From positions 1-40,106 of the forward strand of contig CAMCMU010000043.1 in NCBI GenBank assembly GCA_945876035.1: 40,106 nucleotides of DNA, written 5' to 3'. Numbering within the stretch: position 1 is the first letter of the stretch; each line of letters opens with the position of its first letter. Under the pieces are notes generated by a model. That model was not told where the DNA came from and did no database searches. It was given only the letters and a program-made list of their open reading frames with translations. Shown piece by piece: positions 1-9,636 of this stretch. The stretch is from Schlesneria paludicola DSM 18645. GTDB taxonomy: Bacteria > Planctomycetota > Planctomycetia > Planctomycetales > Planctomycetaceae. The position numbers and the translations under genes are program-made.

Positions 1-231
1 ACGATCGCGCACCGCACTCGACTCTGACTGACGGGTAGCCGGCCTCCCCGTGACAGATTTCGGATAGCAAACAGCTTTAGGAAAATCGATCGGCTGGCGG
101 CAATTGTATGGAAACGTGCCGTGAGGGAATCGGGTGCACGAAGCACGCCGTCTCCTGTTCATAAAAATATCACCATCCGCTTTTGTCCCGCATCACGTCT
201 ACCGCAAGGCATGAGGCCGTCGGATGCGTCA

Positions 232-1077
232 TCAGGCGACACGCGATAATGGCGGTGAATCGTGAGTTACCTTCCGAATTCCGTGCGGGGTCCAGTCCCG
301 TTGTTGCTGGACCGTTTCTGTGCGGATCCGCAGGTTGACCTGTTGGACGTCGGTCCGCACGTAGCCGCGTGAGTGTTCGAGGTGCAGACAGATCGCAGAG
401 TATCGAATCTGAAGCGGACGGATGCCGTGGTTGATCAAGCGATATCCCAACTCCGCGTCCAACCCACCGTGTTCCATCTGTTCATCAAATCCATTCACGC
501 TTTCGATGTCGATTCTCCAAACGGAACTGTTTCCTCCCGAGAACGCTCCCTTGGTTGTGGTGATATGATTCAGTAACTCCGCGATCCAGCCGCTCAAAAA
601 CAGCCGCACCTGCTTACTTGAAAACGGTTGTCTCTGCCGATGCAACCATAGTCCGTCGAATGCTCGACCACTGACAATGTCATTTTCGGTAATCGCTTGA
701 CTGACCGGCAAGCTGAGTCGTTGACACGAGCCCGCGAGAAAATAGCCGGGTCTGGCGTGCGACTTGTGTTGGGCGACGAAATCACGGCGTGGAACGCAAT
801 CGCCATCGGAAAAGATGAGATAGTCGCAGTTGCTGGCCACGATCGCCTTATTCAGGATTTCACACTTTCGGAATCCTCGGTCCTCGTGCCAGACATGTCG
901 CAACATCAGCCGCCCGCGTTGCCGGAATCGTTCGATCACCTCTGCGGTGGCCGGACCGGAACCGTCGTCGGCGATGATCACTTCGAAACCTAGGTCGGTC
1001 TGTTGCTCGTATCCCCAGAGCACTTTCGTGAGCCATTCCGGTGAGTTGTATGTTGTGAAGATCACTCCTGTTTTCAT
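232..1077 (-). CDS. Family 2 glycosyltransferase (GT-A fold, galactosyltransferase-like C-terminal region)
   Basis: This 281-residue protein should move a sugar from a nucleotide-sugar donor to a glycan or lipid acceptor on the cytoplasmic side of the membrane. It opens with the GT2 signature VIFTTYNSPEWL, has an ADDGSG motif around residues 36-41, and a DXD-type metal/nucleotide-sugar motif (FSDGD, D91-D93). A later block (GAFSGGNSSVWR, then GFDE..HGGLDAELGYRL) matches the C-terminal galactosyltransferase-like region of GT2 enzymes, where the aspartate/glutamate pair is the usual catalytic-base area. There are no membrane segments. The ATG overlaps the stop of the upstream truncated acyltransferase as ATGA, so the two are probably translationally coupled. 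Donor and acceptor cannot be read from the sequence; polysaccharide synthesis is inferred from the O-acyltransferase neighbour. Confidence 0.88.
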   Translation of the reverse strand: MKTGVIFTTYNSPEWLTKVLWGYEQQTDLGFEVIIADDGSGPATAEVIERFRQRGRLMLRHVWHEDRGFRKCEILNKAIVASNCDYLIFSDGDCVPRRDFVAQHKSHARPGYFLAGSCQRLSLPVSQAITENDIVSGRAFDGLWLHRQRQPFSSKQVRLFLSGWIAELLNHITTTKGAFSGGNSSVWRIDIESVNGFDEQMEHGGLDAELGYRLINHGIRPLQIRYSAICLHLEHSRGYVRTDVQQVNLRIRTETVQQQRDWTPHGIRKVTHDSPPLSRVA

Positions 1078-1535
1078 CGGTATTTACTCCACAGATGCGC
1101 GTTTAATTCGGGGCCCAGCCGGGCATCGATCAGGGAGGCGAGTTGCTGAAATAGAAAGAATGAGATTCCCAAAGGAAGCAGGAGCGTTTCAAAAGACACC
1201 GGCTGGCCACTGACGGAGGCCAGGACGTCGTCAAAGAGGCCAAAGGACTTGAAGTAGGCAATCAGTCCCAGATGTAGCGCGAGTGCCGCCAGCATCGAGA
1301 ACCGGCGGACACCTTGCGTCTGACGCGGTGATAGCCATTTTCCTAACTGAAAGTTAACCACAATCGACGCCGCCATCAGCGGCAGATGGATCGGAATCCA
1401 ATACGCGGAGAAGAGGAAGGATGCCAAGAGCAGCCATGGCCCCGCCGAGGGATTCCCGGATCGCGAGCAGATGTCGAATCCCAGCAATACGATGGCGAGG
1501 AACACGAGCATGAAGAGACAAGAACTGACGAGCAT
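1074..1535 (-). pseudogene. Truncated MBOAT O-acyltransferase (AlgI-like), N-terminal third only
   Basis: The 153-residue product matches the start of membrane-bound O-acyltransferases of the AlgI/DltB type, which acetylate exported polysaccharides. Visible marks are the opening MLVSSCLFMLVFLAIVLLGF, the block WLLLASFLFSAYWIP, and LPLGISFFLFQQLASLIDA, which in full-length proteins leads into the catalytic half. Here translation stops about 15 residues later, whereas the family is normally about 450-500 residues and has its active-site histidine far downstream. The rest is absent, since the glycosyltransferase begins right away. I placed the start at 1535, because GGAGG lies 8 nt upstream and the family begins there; the frame is open back to 1595. 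Four or five hydrophobic segments remain. It is most likely a deletion remnant, though the intact frame and ATGA overlap leave room for a small membrane protein that is still translated. Confidence 0.7.
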
Positions 1536-1595
1536 GTCGCTGACCTCCACGACGCACGATGACAACGAATTGTGGGGCGGGCTTATAGCCGGCAA

Positions 1596-2440
1596 CTCAG
1601 AATTGGGTCAATCCGAATTGCGGTCTACGTCGTATTGACTCACCCTCCGCGATTCAGTCGACCGGAATAGGTTGTGAGGGATGTCTTGAATAAAAAGCGT
1701 TCGAAAGTGAGGGGGCGGAGATTGAACGAGAGGTCACCTGTTACGCCGCCATCGATGGACGAGTTGTGCGAAAAGAGAGGGAGCGACTTCCGCATCAGGA
1801 CGATACGCGTCCGCCGGAATTGTGGTGTGCACGACCGCGGTCCGGAAATCGCCGGAATCGATTCCTGTTGCGTGTTCTTGCCACGTTATCGGGTGGTTGA
1901 TCCGCTCACAGATCCCCGCGTCTCCAAACGCACGTGTCCTATGCCCCCCCCATTCCCAATCCTAGGATCATTCGGATCAACTCGCCCGCGATTCGATGGC
2001 TGAGCCTTGGATCTCGAGACGCCAGTCGCTGATTGATCAACACGCGTCGTCGCGTCAGTCCGTCTCTCGATCGATTCGGATTTTTCCGAAACTCAAGACG
2101 ATGTGTGGAGGCCGCCGATCGTTGGACTGAGGCGCAGCTGATCACGCCGATTGACACTCGGTGTTAAGGCCTCGATGGAGTGATGTTGTTTCGTGTCTGC
2201 CGCAGCGGAGAGGGGATGCCCGGACGTCGAGTTCGCGCGGTTTGAATCGAGTCATTTGCGTTGCACCGCTCGTGTGATGCAACAAAACCACGGGCAAGTT
2301 TGCGTCTGGGGTGTCGCCCGCGTCGGTTCCTCAACGATGGACCGCCGGCAATCCCGCACGCCTCGATTCGATCGAGTCGATAATCGCAGCTTACTTGCGA
2401 TTGTCTTTTGATTCACTCAAAATAGCTTTGGGCCACCTTG
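1596..2440. other. Intergenic stretch without a recognisable gene
   Basis: Several short open frames occur on both strands, but none has a convincing ribosome-binding site, signal peptide or family resemblance. The stretch separates the minus-strand acyltransferase/glycosyltransferase pair from the plus-strand DUF1559-ligA pair, so it should hold divergent promoters. I could not pick out reliable -35/-10 boxes. Confidence 0.5.
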
Positions 2441-2483
2441 TTTGGTGGCGTGCGGCTTGCCTCATCCTCGTGAAAGTTATGTC

Positions 2484-4940
2484 ATGCTCCCGCGAATTCT
2501 CCAGGGTTTGGTTATTCCGAGTCTCGGCCTGATGGTGTTCGGTTGCGGCCAGAGTCCTCCGACCCCGATTGCGAGGCCGGTCAATTCCGCCTCAGCAGTG
2601 GCCAGGCCGACACAGGAGCCGGATTCAACGTCGAACAAGAACGCCGCCGGGATTTTGGAAGATTTGCCCGTTGTGAAAGCTACGTCATTGACGGAGTCGA
2701 GACCCAAGGTTGCGGTTCCGGTCAACTCTCAAACGTTTTCGGAGGCCGCGTTTCTTGGCGACGATGTGGTGGGACTCGTGGTCGGTCATCCGAAGCGAGT
2801 CACCGATTGGCCGATCTATCCGTTGATTCAGGACGCGGGACTGCTTCCCGATTTCGAATCGATGTTTCCTGCGGGACACCTGAAACTCGAGTCGATCGAA
2901 CGAGTGACTCTGGTCATCGACGAGACGTTTATGAACACAGCGGCCAAAGAGCTTGGCTTGGAAGCGAGTGACGACGCGGAACCGACGCCCGCGACTGTTC
3001 AGGCTCAACACAAACGCCAGCTGCAGCAACTGGCGACGGCGTTTCACAACTATTACGGTGACTACCAGCGGTTTCCACGGGCGGATGGTGATGGCGCGGG
3101 TCAACAAACCGGACTCAGTTGGCGGGTCCATCTGTTGCCGTACATTCAAGAAGCGGACCTGTACCAGCAGTTCCACCTCGACGAGCCTTGGGACAGCGAC
3201 CATAACAAGACGCTGATCGAAAACATGCCCGTGTTCTTCCAATTGCTCGGCGATACCAACGAAGGCAAGACTTCGATGCACGTGTTCACCGGTCAGGATA
3301 CGCCATTTGATGGCCTCCAAGGAAAGACGGTTATCGACATCTCTGACGAGATGTCAGACACGATTCTCGTCGTTTTAGCGGGAGTTGACACGGCCGACGT
3401 GTGGACGAAACCGGGTGGCCTGAAATTTGATCCGGCCACGTGCAAGAAGTCTCTTGGTGAGATCAACGACAAGACTTTCTTGGCGGTCATGACCGATGGC
3501 AGCGTCCAGTCGATTCCGTTGGATATTGAAGAATCCATGCTGGCGAATCTGATTCAATTGAACGACGGTCATTCCGTCGAGTTCGCCCGTTCTGTGGAGG
3601 ACTCTCCCACCGTACCACTAATTCCGACAGTGATTCTCACGCTCGCCTCAGCGGCGGACCGATCTGAGATTGTGACATCGCTACTACCCGAGGCGGTCGA
3701 GGAGACTCACGCGGGGCAGACGCTCTTCAAGAACGAAACCGCCGCGGTGTTTTTCGCCGATGGCAAGACGATCGTTTTCGGACCTGTCGGCACGGTCAGG
3801 AAAATGATCGGCACGAAGCTGTCGGAACGGGCTGGCACACGGAAGATCCTGTCGCAGTTGCAACTCGGAGCCGACGTCACGGCAGCCTTCGATTTAGAGT
3901 CGCAGGCCTCGCTGCTGCAAAAGGCTGTGGAAATCAATCCGGTCCTCGGATTGGCTCTTCAGTTGAAGTCTCTGTCACTTCAGGCCACGGTGACGGGAGT
4001 CACCGATGACACCTTGTTCGAATTGGTCGCGACGACCGTCGACGAACAGTCCGCTGCTTTCATGACACAACTCGCCGCAGGAGCCCTCAGGCAGGGCCAA
4101 GAAGGCTTGTCACGGTTTCCGATTCCCGATGATACCGACGCGGATAAAGCGACCAAGAAGCTAATCGAAACAGTCGTGAATTCTGCCGACATCAAACAAA
4201 ACAGTGACCGGATCGAGTTTTTGATCCCCGTACCTGAGGACTTCGACAAGTTGCCAGAGCTTCTCAAACCGGCGATGTTGAAGGCCCGCGCCGGGACGGA
4301 AGCGAGGAAGAAGAGAAACAACCTCAATCGGATTTTTCTCGCATTTCTCAACTATGACCGAGTCCATTCAACGCTGCCAGGTGCCGGGCGTTCTGCGGAT
4401 GGCAAGTCGGGATTGAGTTGGCGCGTGCATCTGTTGCCGTATCTCAATGAAGTCGCGCTCTACAAACAGTTTAATTTCGACGAGGCTTGGGATAGCGATC
4501 AGAACCGAGTTCTGATCGAGAAGATGCCGGCCCTGTTCAAAGTGGACGGCGTCAGTACCGTCGGAAAAACGTCGTTTCACGTTTTCACCGGAGCCGGGTC
4601 TCCGTTTGCCGATGATCAGACGCCTCGCTTCGCGACCTTCACGGATGGGCCGCAGAGCACGATTCTGGTCGTACAGGCTGGTCCCGATACGGCCGATATC
4701 TGGACCAAGCCTGGCGGTCTCGACTTTGATCCCAAGAACCCGCGACAGGCGTTGGGGACCCTCTCCCAAGATCACTTCTTGGTCCTGATGGGAGGCGGAG
4801 CGGTACACCGGCTGAATCTGACGATTCCCGCAGAAACGTTCCGCGACCTGATCGAGCATCAGGATGGCCACGACGTCGGCGACTATCTCGATGATTTAGA
4901 AACGCGCCAGAATTTCTCTGACGATCGGATCCCGGACTGA
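2484..4940 (+). CDS. Putative lipoprotein with two DUF1559-type domains
   Basis: An 818-residue planctomycete-type protein of unknown role. From the ATG at 2484 it begins with a hydrophobic segment ending in VFGCGQ, a lipobox-like site, so it is probably an exported lipoprotein. An upstream TTG at 2442 is in frame but would bury the signal. Two DUF1559-like modules follow, near residues 171-366 and 605-796. Each has the order HNYY/NYDR...FP..., GLSWRVHLLPY, LYxQFxxDExWDSDxN, FHVFTG, ILVVxAGxDTADxWTKPGGL and a closing xxDGHxV element. The two copies are clearly related, so this is an internal duplication. Typical DUF1559 proteins start with a type-IV-pilin-like prepilin segment, which is missing here. 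The region between the modules (about 370-600) resembles a solvent-exposed spacer domain without a family I recognise. The stop codon overlaps the ligA start as TGATG. Confidence 0.85.
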   Translation: MLPRILQGLVIPSLGLMVFGCGQSPPTPIARPVNSASAVARPTQEPDSTSNKNAAGILEDLPVVKATSLTESRPKVAVPVNSQTFSEAAFLGDDVVGLVVGHPKRVTDWPIYPLIQDAGLLPDFESMFPAGHLKLESIERVTLVIDETFMNTAAKELGLEASDDAEPTPATVQAQHKRQLQQLATAFHNYYGDYQRFPRADGDGAGQQTGLSWRVHLLPYIQEADLYQQFHLDEPWDSDHNKTLIENMPVFFQLLGDTNEGKTSMHVFTGQDTPFDGLQGKTVIDISDEMSDTILVVLAGVDTADVWTKPGGLKFDPATCKKSLGEINDKTFLAVMTDGSVQSIPLDIEESMLANLIQLNDGHSVEFARSVEDSPTVPLIPTVILTLASAADRSEIVTSLLPEAVEETHAGQTLFKNETAAVFFADGKTIVFGPVGTVRKMIGTKLSERAGTRKILSQLQLGADVTAAFDLESQASLLQKAVEINPVLGLALQLKSLSLQATVTGVTDDTLFELVATTVDEQSAAFMTQLAAGALRQGQEGLSRFPIPDDTDADKATKKLIETVVNSADIKQNSDRIEFLIPVPEDFDKLPELLKPAMLKARAGTEARKKRNNLNRIFLAFLNYDRVHSTLPGAGRSADGKSGLSWRVHLLPYLNEVALYKQFNFDEAWDSDQNRVLIEKMPALFKVDGVSTVGKTSFHVFTGAGSPFADDQTPRFATFTDGPQSTILVVQAGPDTADIWTKPGGLDFDPKNPRQALGTLSQDHFLVLMGGGAVHRLNLTIPAETFRDLIEHQDGHDVGDYLDDLETRQNFSDDRIPD

Positions 4941-7012
4941 TGGAGTCCTCTCACGATCCAGTGGACGCATTACGTGCGGTGATTCGCCGACACGATGCCC
5001 TGTACTACGGGCATGCCAAACCAGAGATATCAGACTTCGAATACGATCAGTTGATGCGGCAACTGATGGCGTTGGAGTCTTTAGACCCGGCACACGATTT
5101 CGTCGACAGCCCTTCGCACCGAGTGGGCGGCAGGCCCATCGCGGGATTCGTGACGGTTGAGCATCGGGTCCCGATGCTCTCCATCGACAACGTCTACAAT
5201 GAAGCCGAACTTACGGAATTCGGCCAGCGAGCGGCCAAGCTGTTGAATGGACGTCCCTGCGAGTGGGTCGTCGAATACAAAGTGGACGGCGTCGCTTTGT
5301 CGCTGATTTACGTCAATGGTCGGCTGGTTCAAGCCGTCACTCGAGGAGATGGACATCGCGGAGACGATGTGACTCATAACGCGAGAACTCTGCGAGGCGT
5401 TCCGCTGCAAGTACTGAATCTTCCGAGGATCGGTGGAACGTCACTTTCATCCATCAACCATCAGGCGGGCGATGTGATTCCCTCCCGACTGGAGGTTCGT
5501 GGTGAGGCCTTCATTTCGAACAGCGAGTTTTCGGCAATTCGCGCAGCGGCGATCGACAACGGCGACGAGCCATTCAAAAACTCACGTAATGCCGCTGCCG
5601 GCGCGATTAAGTTGCTCGACCCCCTGCTCTGTGCCGAACGCAAATTGAGATTCTTCGCGCACAGCGTCGGTGATTTGGAGGGAGCGACGTTCGCGACGCA
5701 TGGCGAATTTCTCCTGCGGATGGAACAGTTTGGTATCCCCGTCATTCCGAAGACCGTCGTTCGACCAAGTTTCGAAGCGGCGGTCGAGTCTGCGCAGTCG
5801 CTGATGCAAGATTTGGTTGCTCTTGATTTTGAAGTCGATGGGATTGTCTTTAAAGTCAATGAATTAGGTGTGCGACAGAATCTCGGATCAACCAGTAAGT
5901 CTCCGCGGTGGTGTATTGCTTATAAGTGGGAAAAATACGAAGCCGAGACGCGCGTTGTCGAAATTGTCGTTCAGGTTGGGAAAACTGGAATCCTGACTCC
6001 CGTCGCCTGTTTAGAACCGGTCGAGATCGCCGGAACAACGGTTTCCCGCGCCAGCCTTCATAACGCGGATCAGATCTTGCGGCTCGGAATTCAAATTGGT
6101 GATACGGTTGTCGTCGAAAAGGCTGGAAAAATTATTCCGCACGTGGTTCGAGTCGAAACACATTTGCGAGATGGAACACAGAAACCGTTTGAGTTTCCAA
6201 CCCAATGCCCGGAATGTGACTCCACCGTCGAAAAAGAAGACAGCGGAGTTTTCGTTCGTTGCTCCAATCGGAATTGTCCCGCCCAACTGCGAGAGAGTTT
6301 ATGCTATTTCGCCTCCCGAGCGGCCATGAACATTAGCGGACTAGGAAGCAAGTTGATCGAGCAGCTGATGCACGCGAAGTTGCTTATGAGCTTCGCCGAT
6401 ATTTATCGCCTGCAGGATCGTCGAGCGGAGCTTGTGACGCTGGACCGACTCGGAGAAAAGTCGGTTGATAATCTGCTGATGAGCATTGAACAATCGAAGC
6501 GCCAACCCCTGTGGCGGCTTCTCACCGCATTGAACCTGCGGCACGTCGGAGTTCGCACCGCCCGAGAATTGGCCAACGGCTTTGGTTCGATGTCAGCTCT
6601 CGCGAGGGCTGCCGAGCATGAACTGGATCAGATTAACGACGTGGGAGACGTCGTCGCCAAATCGGTATGGGCATTTTTCTCCAGCGAATTTGGACAACGT
6701 ATGGTCGAGGAGTTGAAAGATCTTGGCCTTAATATGGGGAGCGAAGTCATTGATCCGAATTCCTCCAGCAGTACGACTCCCCAGATTCTTGCCGGCAAGG
6801 TACTGGTTGTGACCGGCACGCTCTCGCGATTCACACGCGACGAAATACAGGATCTGATTCATCAACATGGAGGGACCAGCTCCGGTAGTGTTTCGAAAAA
6901 TACGAATTACGTTGTGGCGGGGACTGACGCCGGAAGCAAATTAAAAAAAGCCACAGATCTTGGAATTGCGATCCTCGATGAGCGAGAATTTCTGGCGATG
7001 ATCTCTCTGTAA
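4940..7012 (+). CDS. ligA: NAD-dependent DNA ligase LigA
   Basis: This enzyme seals nicks during replication and repair, using NAD+ to adenylate an active-site lysine. The 690-residue product has the family's full order. The N-terminal Ia domain carries YYGHAKPEISDFEYDQLMRQL. The nucleotidyltransferase domain has the KxDG motif EYKVDG with catalytic K114. The OB domain follows, then a zinc finger with C423, C426, C441 and C446, then helix-hairpin-helix repeats (ISGLGSKLIEQL, LGEKSVDNLL, LRHVGVRTARELA, INDVGDVVA). A C-terminal BRCT domain spans about 612-690 (GKVLVVTGTL, HGGTSSGSVSKNTNYVV). Length is normal (about 670) and no key residue is missing. The ATG overlaps the preceding DUF1559 gene's TGA by one base, so translation is likely coupled to that gene. 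Confidence 0.98.
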   Translation: MESSHDPVDALRAVIRRHDALYYGHAKPEISDFEYDQLMRQLMALESLDPAHDFVDSPSHRVGGRPIAGFVTVEHRVPMLSIDNVYNEAELTEFGQRAAKLLNGRPCEWVVEYKVDGVALSLIYVNGRLVQAVTRGDGHRGDDVTHNARTLRGVPLQVLNLPRIGGTSLSSINHQAGDVIPSRLEVRGEAFISNSEFSAIRAAAIDNGDEPFKNSRNAAAGAIKLLDPLLCAERKLRFFAHSVGDLEGATFATHGEFLLRMEQFGIPVIPKTVVRPSFEAAVESAQSLMQDLVALDFEVDGIVFKVNELGVRQNLGSTSKSPRWCIAYKWEKYEAETRVVEIVVQVGKTGILTPVACLEPVEIAGTTVSRASLHNADQILRLGIQIGDTVVVEKAGKIIPHVVRVETHLRDGTQKPFEFPTQCPECDSTVEKEDSGVFVRCSNRNCPAQLRESLCYFASRAAMNISGLGSKLIEQLMHAKLLMSFADIYRLQDRRAELVTLDRLGEKSVDNLLMSIEQSKRQPLWRLLTALNLRHVGVRTARELANGFGSMSALARAAEHELDQINDVGDVVAKSVWAFFSSEFGQRMVEELKDLGLNMGSEVIDPNSSSSTTPQILAGKVLVVTGTLSRFTRDEIQDLIHQHGGTSSGSVSKNTNYVVAGTDAGSKLKKATDLGIAILDEREFLAMISL

Positions 7013-7297
7013 AACATCCTCTTTTGGGCTCGGGGATTGGGCGCCGATCACGGTAGAGCCTGTGATTGGATCACTCGCGAAAGCGCCCTGCAGCCGTTTT
7101 TTATCAGACGTGCAATCGATTGGCTGGGACGTGGATCGTGGCATTGCCGACTGTGCCACACGGGTAACCGTGCGGCGTACGAAGCGGCCAACAGGAACAC
7201 ATATTCAGCCGGCGGTACTCGGTTAGCCGCCTGTCGGCGCGTGGCGATCAATCCCCAGTGCTTCGAAGTCAATCTCGTCAAAGTCTGCTGCAAGTGG

Positions 7298-8521
7298 CTA
7301 CATCATCAGAAGCGGTTTTTTGATTGCAGCGAGTGAGGGACAGCCGGAAGTTTGCATGGCCAAGATGAGTTCTTCACGAAAAAAGCTCAGGACTTTGCTA
7401 ACTCCGAGTTCCCCTTCGGCGGCGAGTGCCCAAGCAGAGGGCCTGCCGATCAAGACGGCTTTGGCTCCCAACGCGATGGCTTTCAGGACGTCCGTTCCCC
7501 GGCGGACACCACTATCAAGTAGCAGTTCGGCTTTGCCGTCCATCACGTCCGCGATTTTTGGAAGTTGTTCGATGCTGGACGGTACTCCATCGAGCCGTCG
7601 CCCTCCGTGGTTGGAAACGATGATTCCGTCTAACCCGAGAGCAATCGCCTGCTGCGCGTCGGCGGGGCGCAGTACCCCTTTGAGAAGTATGGGGAGATTT
7701 GTCACGGAACGAAGCCAATCGAAAAATTTCCAATCCAAGGCCAGGTCCCAAGCCTTCTCATTGAATGCTAAAAGGTCTGAGTAACTCATGTCTTTTGTGA
7801 TTGGAAATCCGATATCTATCAGGTGTTTCCGCAAGACGGAGGGTGGCAGAGCGAAGCGATTTCGCAGATCGGCGTCTTTGCGTTCCCCAAGATCGACGGT
7901 AACGATGATTGCCTTGTACCCGGAGGCATGCACGCGTTCCACAAGTTGCCGAGTGACACCTCGATCTTTAGGAACATAGAGTTGAAACCACTTTGGGCCC
8001 GAACTGGCTGCCGCGATTTCCTCAACACTGTTGCCCGCGCTGCTGCTGACTCCCAAGATCGTGTGCGCAGCGGCGGCCGCGCGGGCGGAACCAAGAACAC
8101 CGTCGGCGTGAAACAGGCTTTGCCCGGCCACAGGAGCAATCAAGATCGGCATCGAAATCGATTGGCCTAGAATCGAAGTCGAGGTGTCGACGCGGTCGAC
8201 ACCTGCCAGTAATGGTGGCAATATTCGAATGCGGCGAAATGCGGCCAGATTTTCATGAAGAGTCACCTCATCAGTGGAACCGCTGGTGATGTATTCATAA
8301 GTCGCTCGCGGCAGTGCCGTCTTGGCCAGAATCTGAAAATCGGCCACACATGCCGGGACCTGACCGAACAGGGGATTGAATTTCAAAGAATTATTAACGG
8401 TTGAATCAGGGTTGTCTTCGCCACCCGTAGCGGTCTTCTCTGTACTATCGGAATCGGACGGCATGAGTCCCACAGACCCTGTGCCCAACGCCAAGAACTT
8501 GGAAAAGAATCGTCGATTCAT
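7298..8521 (-). CDS. FMN-dependent alpha-hydroxyacid oxidase/dehydrogenase with Tat-like N-terminus
   Basis: The enzyme should oxidise an L-2-hydroxyacid such as lactate or glycolate to the 2-oxoacid using FMN. Numbered from the ATG at 8521 (407 aa), the active-site set of the glycolate oxidase/lactate oxidase family is present: YEYITSG near 75-81, Y182 in QLYVPKDR, D210, K281 in LLKGVL, and H305 and R308 in SNHGGRRLDG, with LLDSGVRRGTDVLKA and VLIGRP for FMN phosphate binding. Their spacing is close to the plant glycolate oxidase pattern. The N-terminus reads MNRRFFSKFLALGTGSVG, which looks like a twin-arginine signal, although no clear AxA site follows. The frame extends to 8572, but that start would hide the RR motif. 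It stands alone, converging on ligA. The substrate cannot be decided from sequence. Confidence 0.92.
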   Translation of the reverse strand: MNRRFFSKFLALGTGSVGLMPSDSDSTEKTATGGEDNPDSTVNNSLKFNPLFGQVPACVADFQILAKTALPRATYEYITSGSTDEVTLHENLAAFRRIRILPPLLAGVDRVDTSTSILGQSISMPILIAPVAGQSLFHADGVLGSARAAAAAHTILGVSSSAGNSVEEIAAASSGPKWFQLYVPKDRGVTRQLVERVHASGYKAIIVTVDLGERKDADLRNRFALPPSVLRKHLIDIGFPITKDMSYSDLLAFNEKAWDLALDWKFFDWLRSVTNLPILLKGVLRPADAQQAIALGLDGIIVSNHGGRRLDGVPSSIEQLPKIADVMDGKAELLLDSGVRRGTDVLKAIALGAKAVLIGRPSAWALAAEGELGVSKVLSFFREELILAMQTSGCPSLAAIKKPLLMM

Positions 8522-8923
8522 CGAATTCGTCTTTCGTGGAAAAAGACTCTCCTCGGACGTCACACGCTCCACACTTCTCTACCCGTGTCACAGGCAACAA
8601 TCAAGGCGTCGCGATGGATGAACACGAAATCTTCTGCGGACGAGTCATAAAAACAGCTCTCATAAATGAAGACGGAATTGACTTAGGGTCACCGAGAAAA
8701 TCGGCGACGAGTCAACGGCAAAAATTGGTGTGGACGCGAAGTTCGTTTGTTGAACAGGTTCCCCGAACGGGATTGCAACGAAACCGGCTGGAAACAGCGG
8801 ACCATCATTGAAGATGCCCGTTTTCTTGGTGTTATGACGCTTTTAGGCGGGGATGGAGCCAAGGTGGAGGGGGCCACGAAGGGTGTTGCCTGATCACGTT
8901 GCGTATTCCGATAGAGGTGCTTT
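8522..8923. other. Intergenic stretch, no gene seen
   Basis: About 400 bases between the 3' end of the DUF447 gene and the 5' end of the hydroxyacid oxidase gene, both on the minus strand. It should contain the oxidase promoter. No hairpin plus T-tract terminator is evident and the short frames have no support. Confidence 0.45.
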
Positions 8924-9514
8924 CTATGACCGGAATGAGGCAGGTGATTGACGACGATACCAGTCGTTCACATAGTCACAAACCATCTCAAAGGCTTCTT
9001 GCTCGCGAGGCCCGGCCGTTTTTTCAACCGGGCTGGAAAGCCACTTTAACTGCGATCGGATTTCGGATTCGGCAATCAAATGCAATCGAGTGGCCAGAAT
9101 TGTTGCTTCAAGAACGGCATGGCGGGCGCGATGGAATCCGATGAAGTCTCGAACGCGACTTTGATAAACGATCTTGGCTTCGAGTCGCGTTCTATCTGTC
9201 GTGTCGTCACAGGCCACGATTTCGAATTCGTACCAGCGACAGCAGTCCTTGAGAACTCGGCCTTCAATTGTCTGGGCTTTAATAAACTCGGGACTCGAAT
9301 TCAGTCGATCAAGTGCAGAACGAGCGATGAGCAGCACATCATCCGTGATGTGAAATACGCCGAATGGATTTTGCTTCAGGTTCCGGTACGTGACGGAGGA
9401 TTTGAAAGGCCGCAGAATCAGACGTTCGAAATCTCCGGAAATAATCGGTCCCATCGGCGCAAGATTCCACTCGCCCGCTGAATTCAGACTCGTGACGAGA
9501 CCTTCAAGCAACAC
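8924..9514 (-). CDS. DUF447-family protein (flavin-reductase-like split barrel)
   Basis: A protein of about 196 residues resembling the DUF447 family, which adopts the FMN-binding split-barrel fold of flavin reductases; the reaction is unknown. Visible family marks are LLEGLVTSLNSAGEWNLAPMGPI at the start, then LRPFKSSVTYRNLK and GVFHITDDVLLIARSAL, and a C-terminal helical part with RARHAVLEATILATRLHL. I favour GTG at 9514, because GAGGA lies 9 nt upstream and the family begins just there. A TTG at 9541 lies in the same frame directly after a stop and has no ribosome-binding site. It follows bamA on the same strand by roughly 120 bases, so the two may share a transcript. DUF447 proteins in archaea and planctomycetes have been linked to C1/methanopterin gene sets, but nothing of that kind is next to it here. 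Confidence 0.8.
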   Translation of the reverse strand: MLLEGLVTSLNSAGEWNLAPMGPIISGDFERLILRPFKSSVTYRNLKQNPFGVFHITDDVLLIARSALDRLNSSPEFIKAQTIEGRVLKDCCRWYEFEIVACDDTTDRTRLEAKIVYQSRVRDFIGFHRARHAVLEATILATRLHLIAESEIRSQLKWLSSPVEKTAGPREQEAFEMVCDYVNDWYRRQSPASFRS

Positions 9515-9636
9515 GGAAAAGTGTCCTCGGTGCGATGCCAACGGCCATCATTTTATCAATCCACCGGTGTTGAAGGTTGGAATCTGTCGCCAGACGAGCG
9601 AACGATTCAGTATCTCGGCCGTTGATTGCAGTCGTG

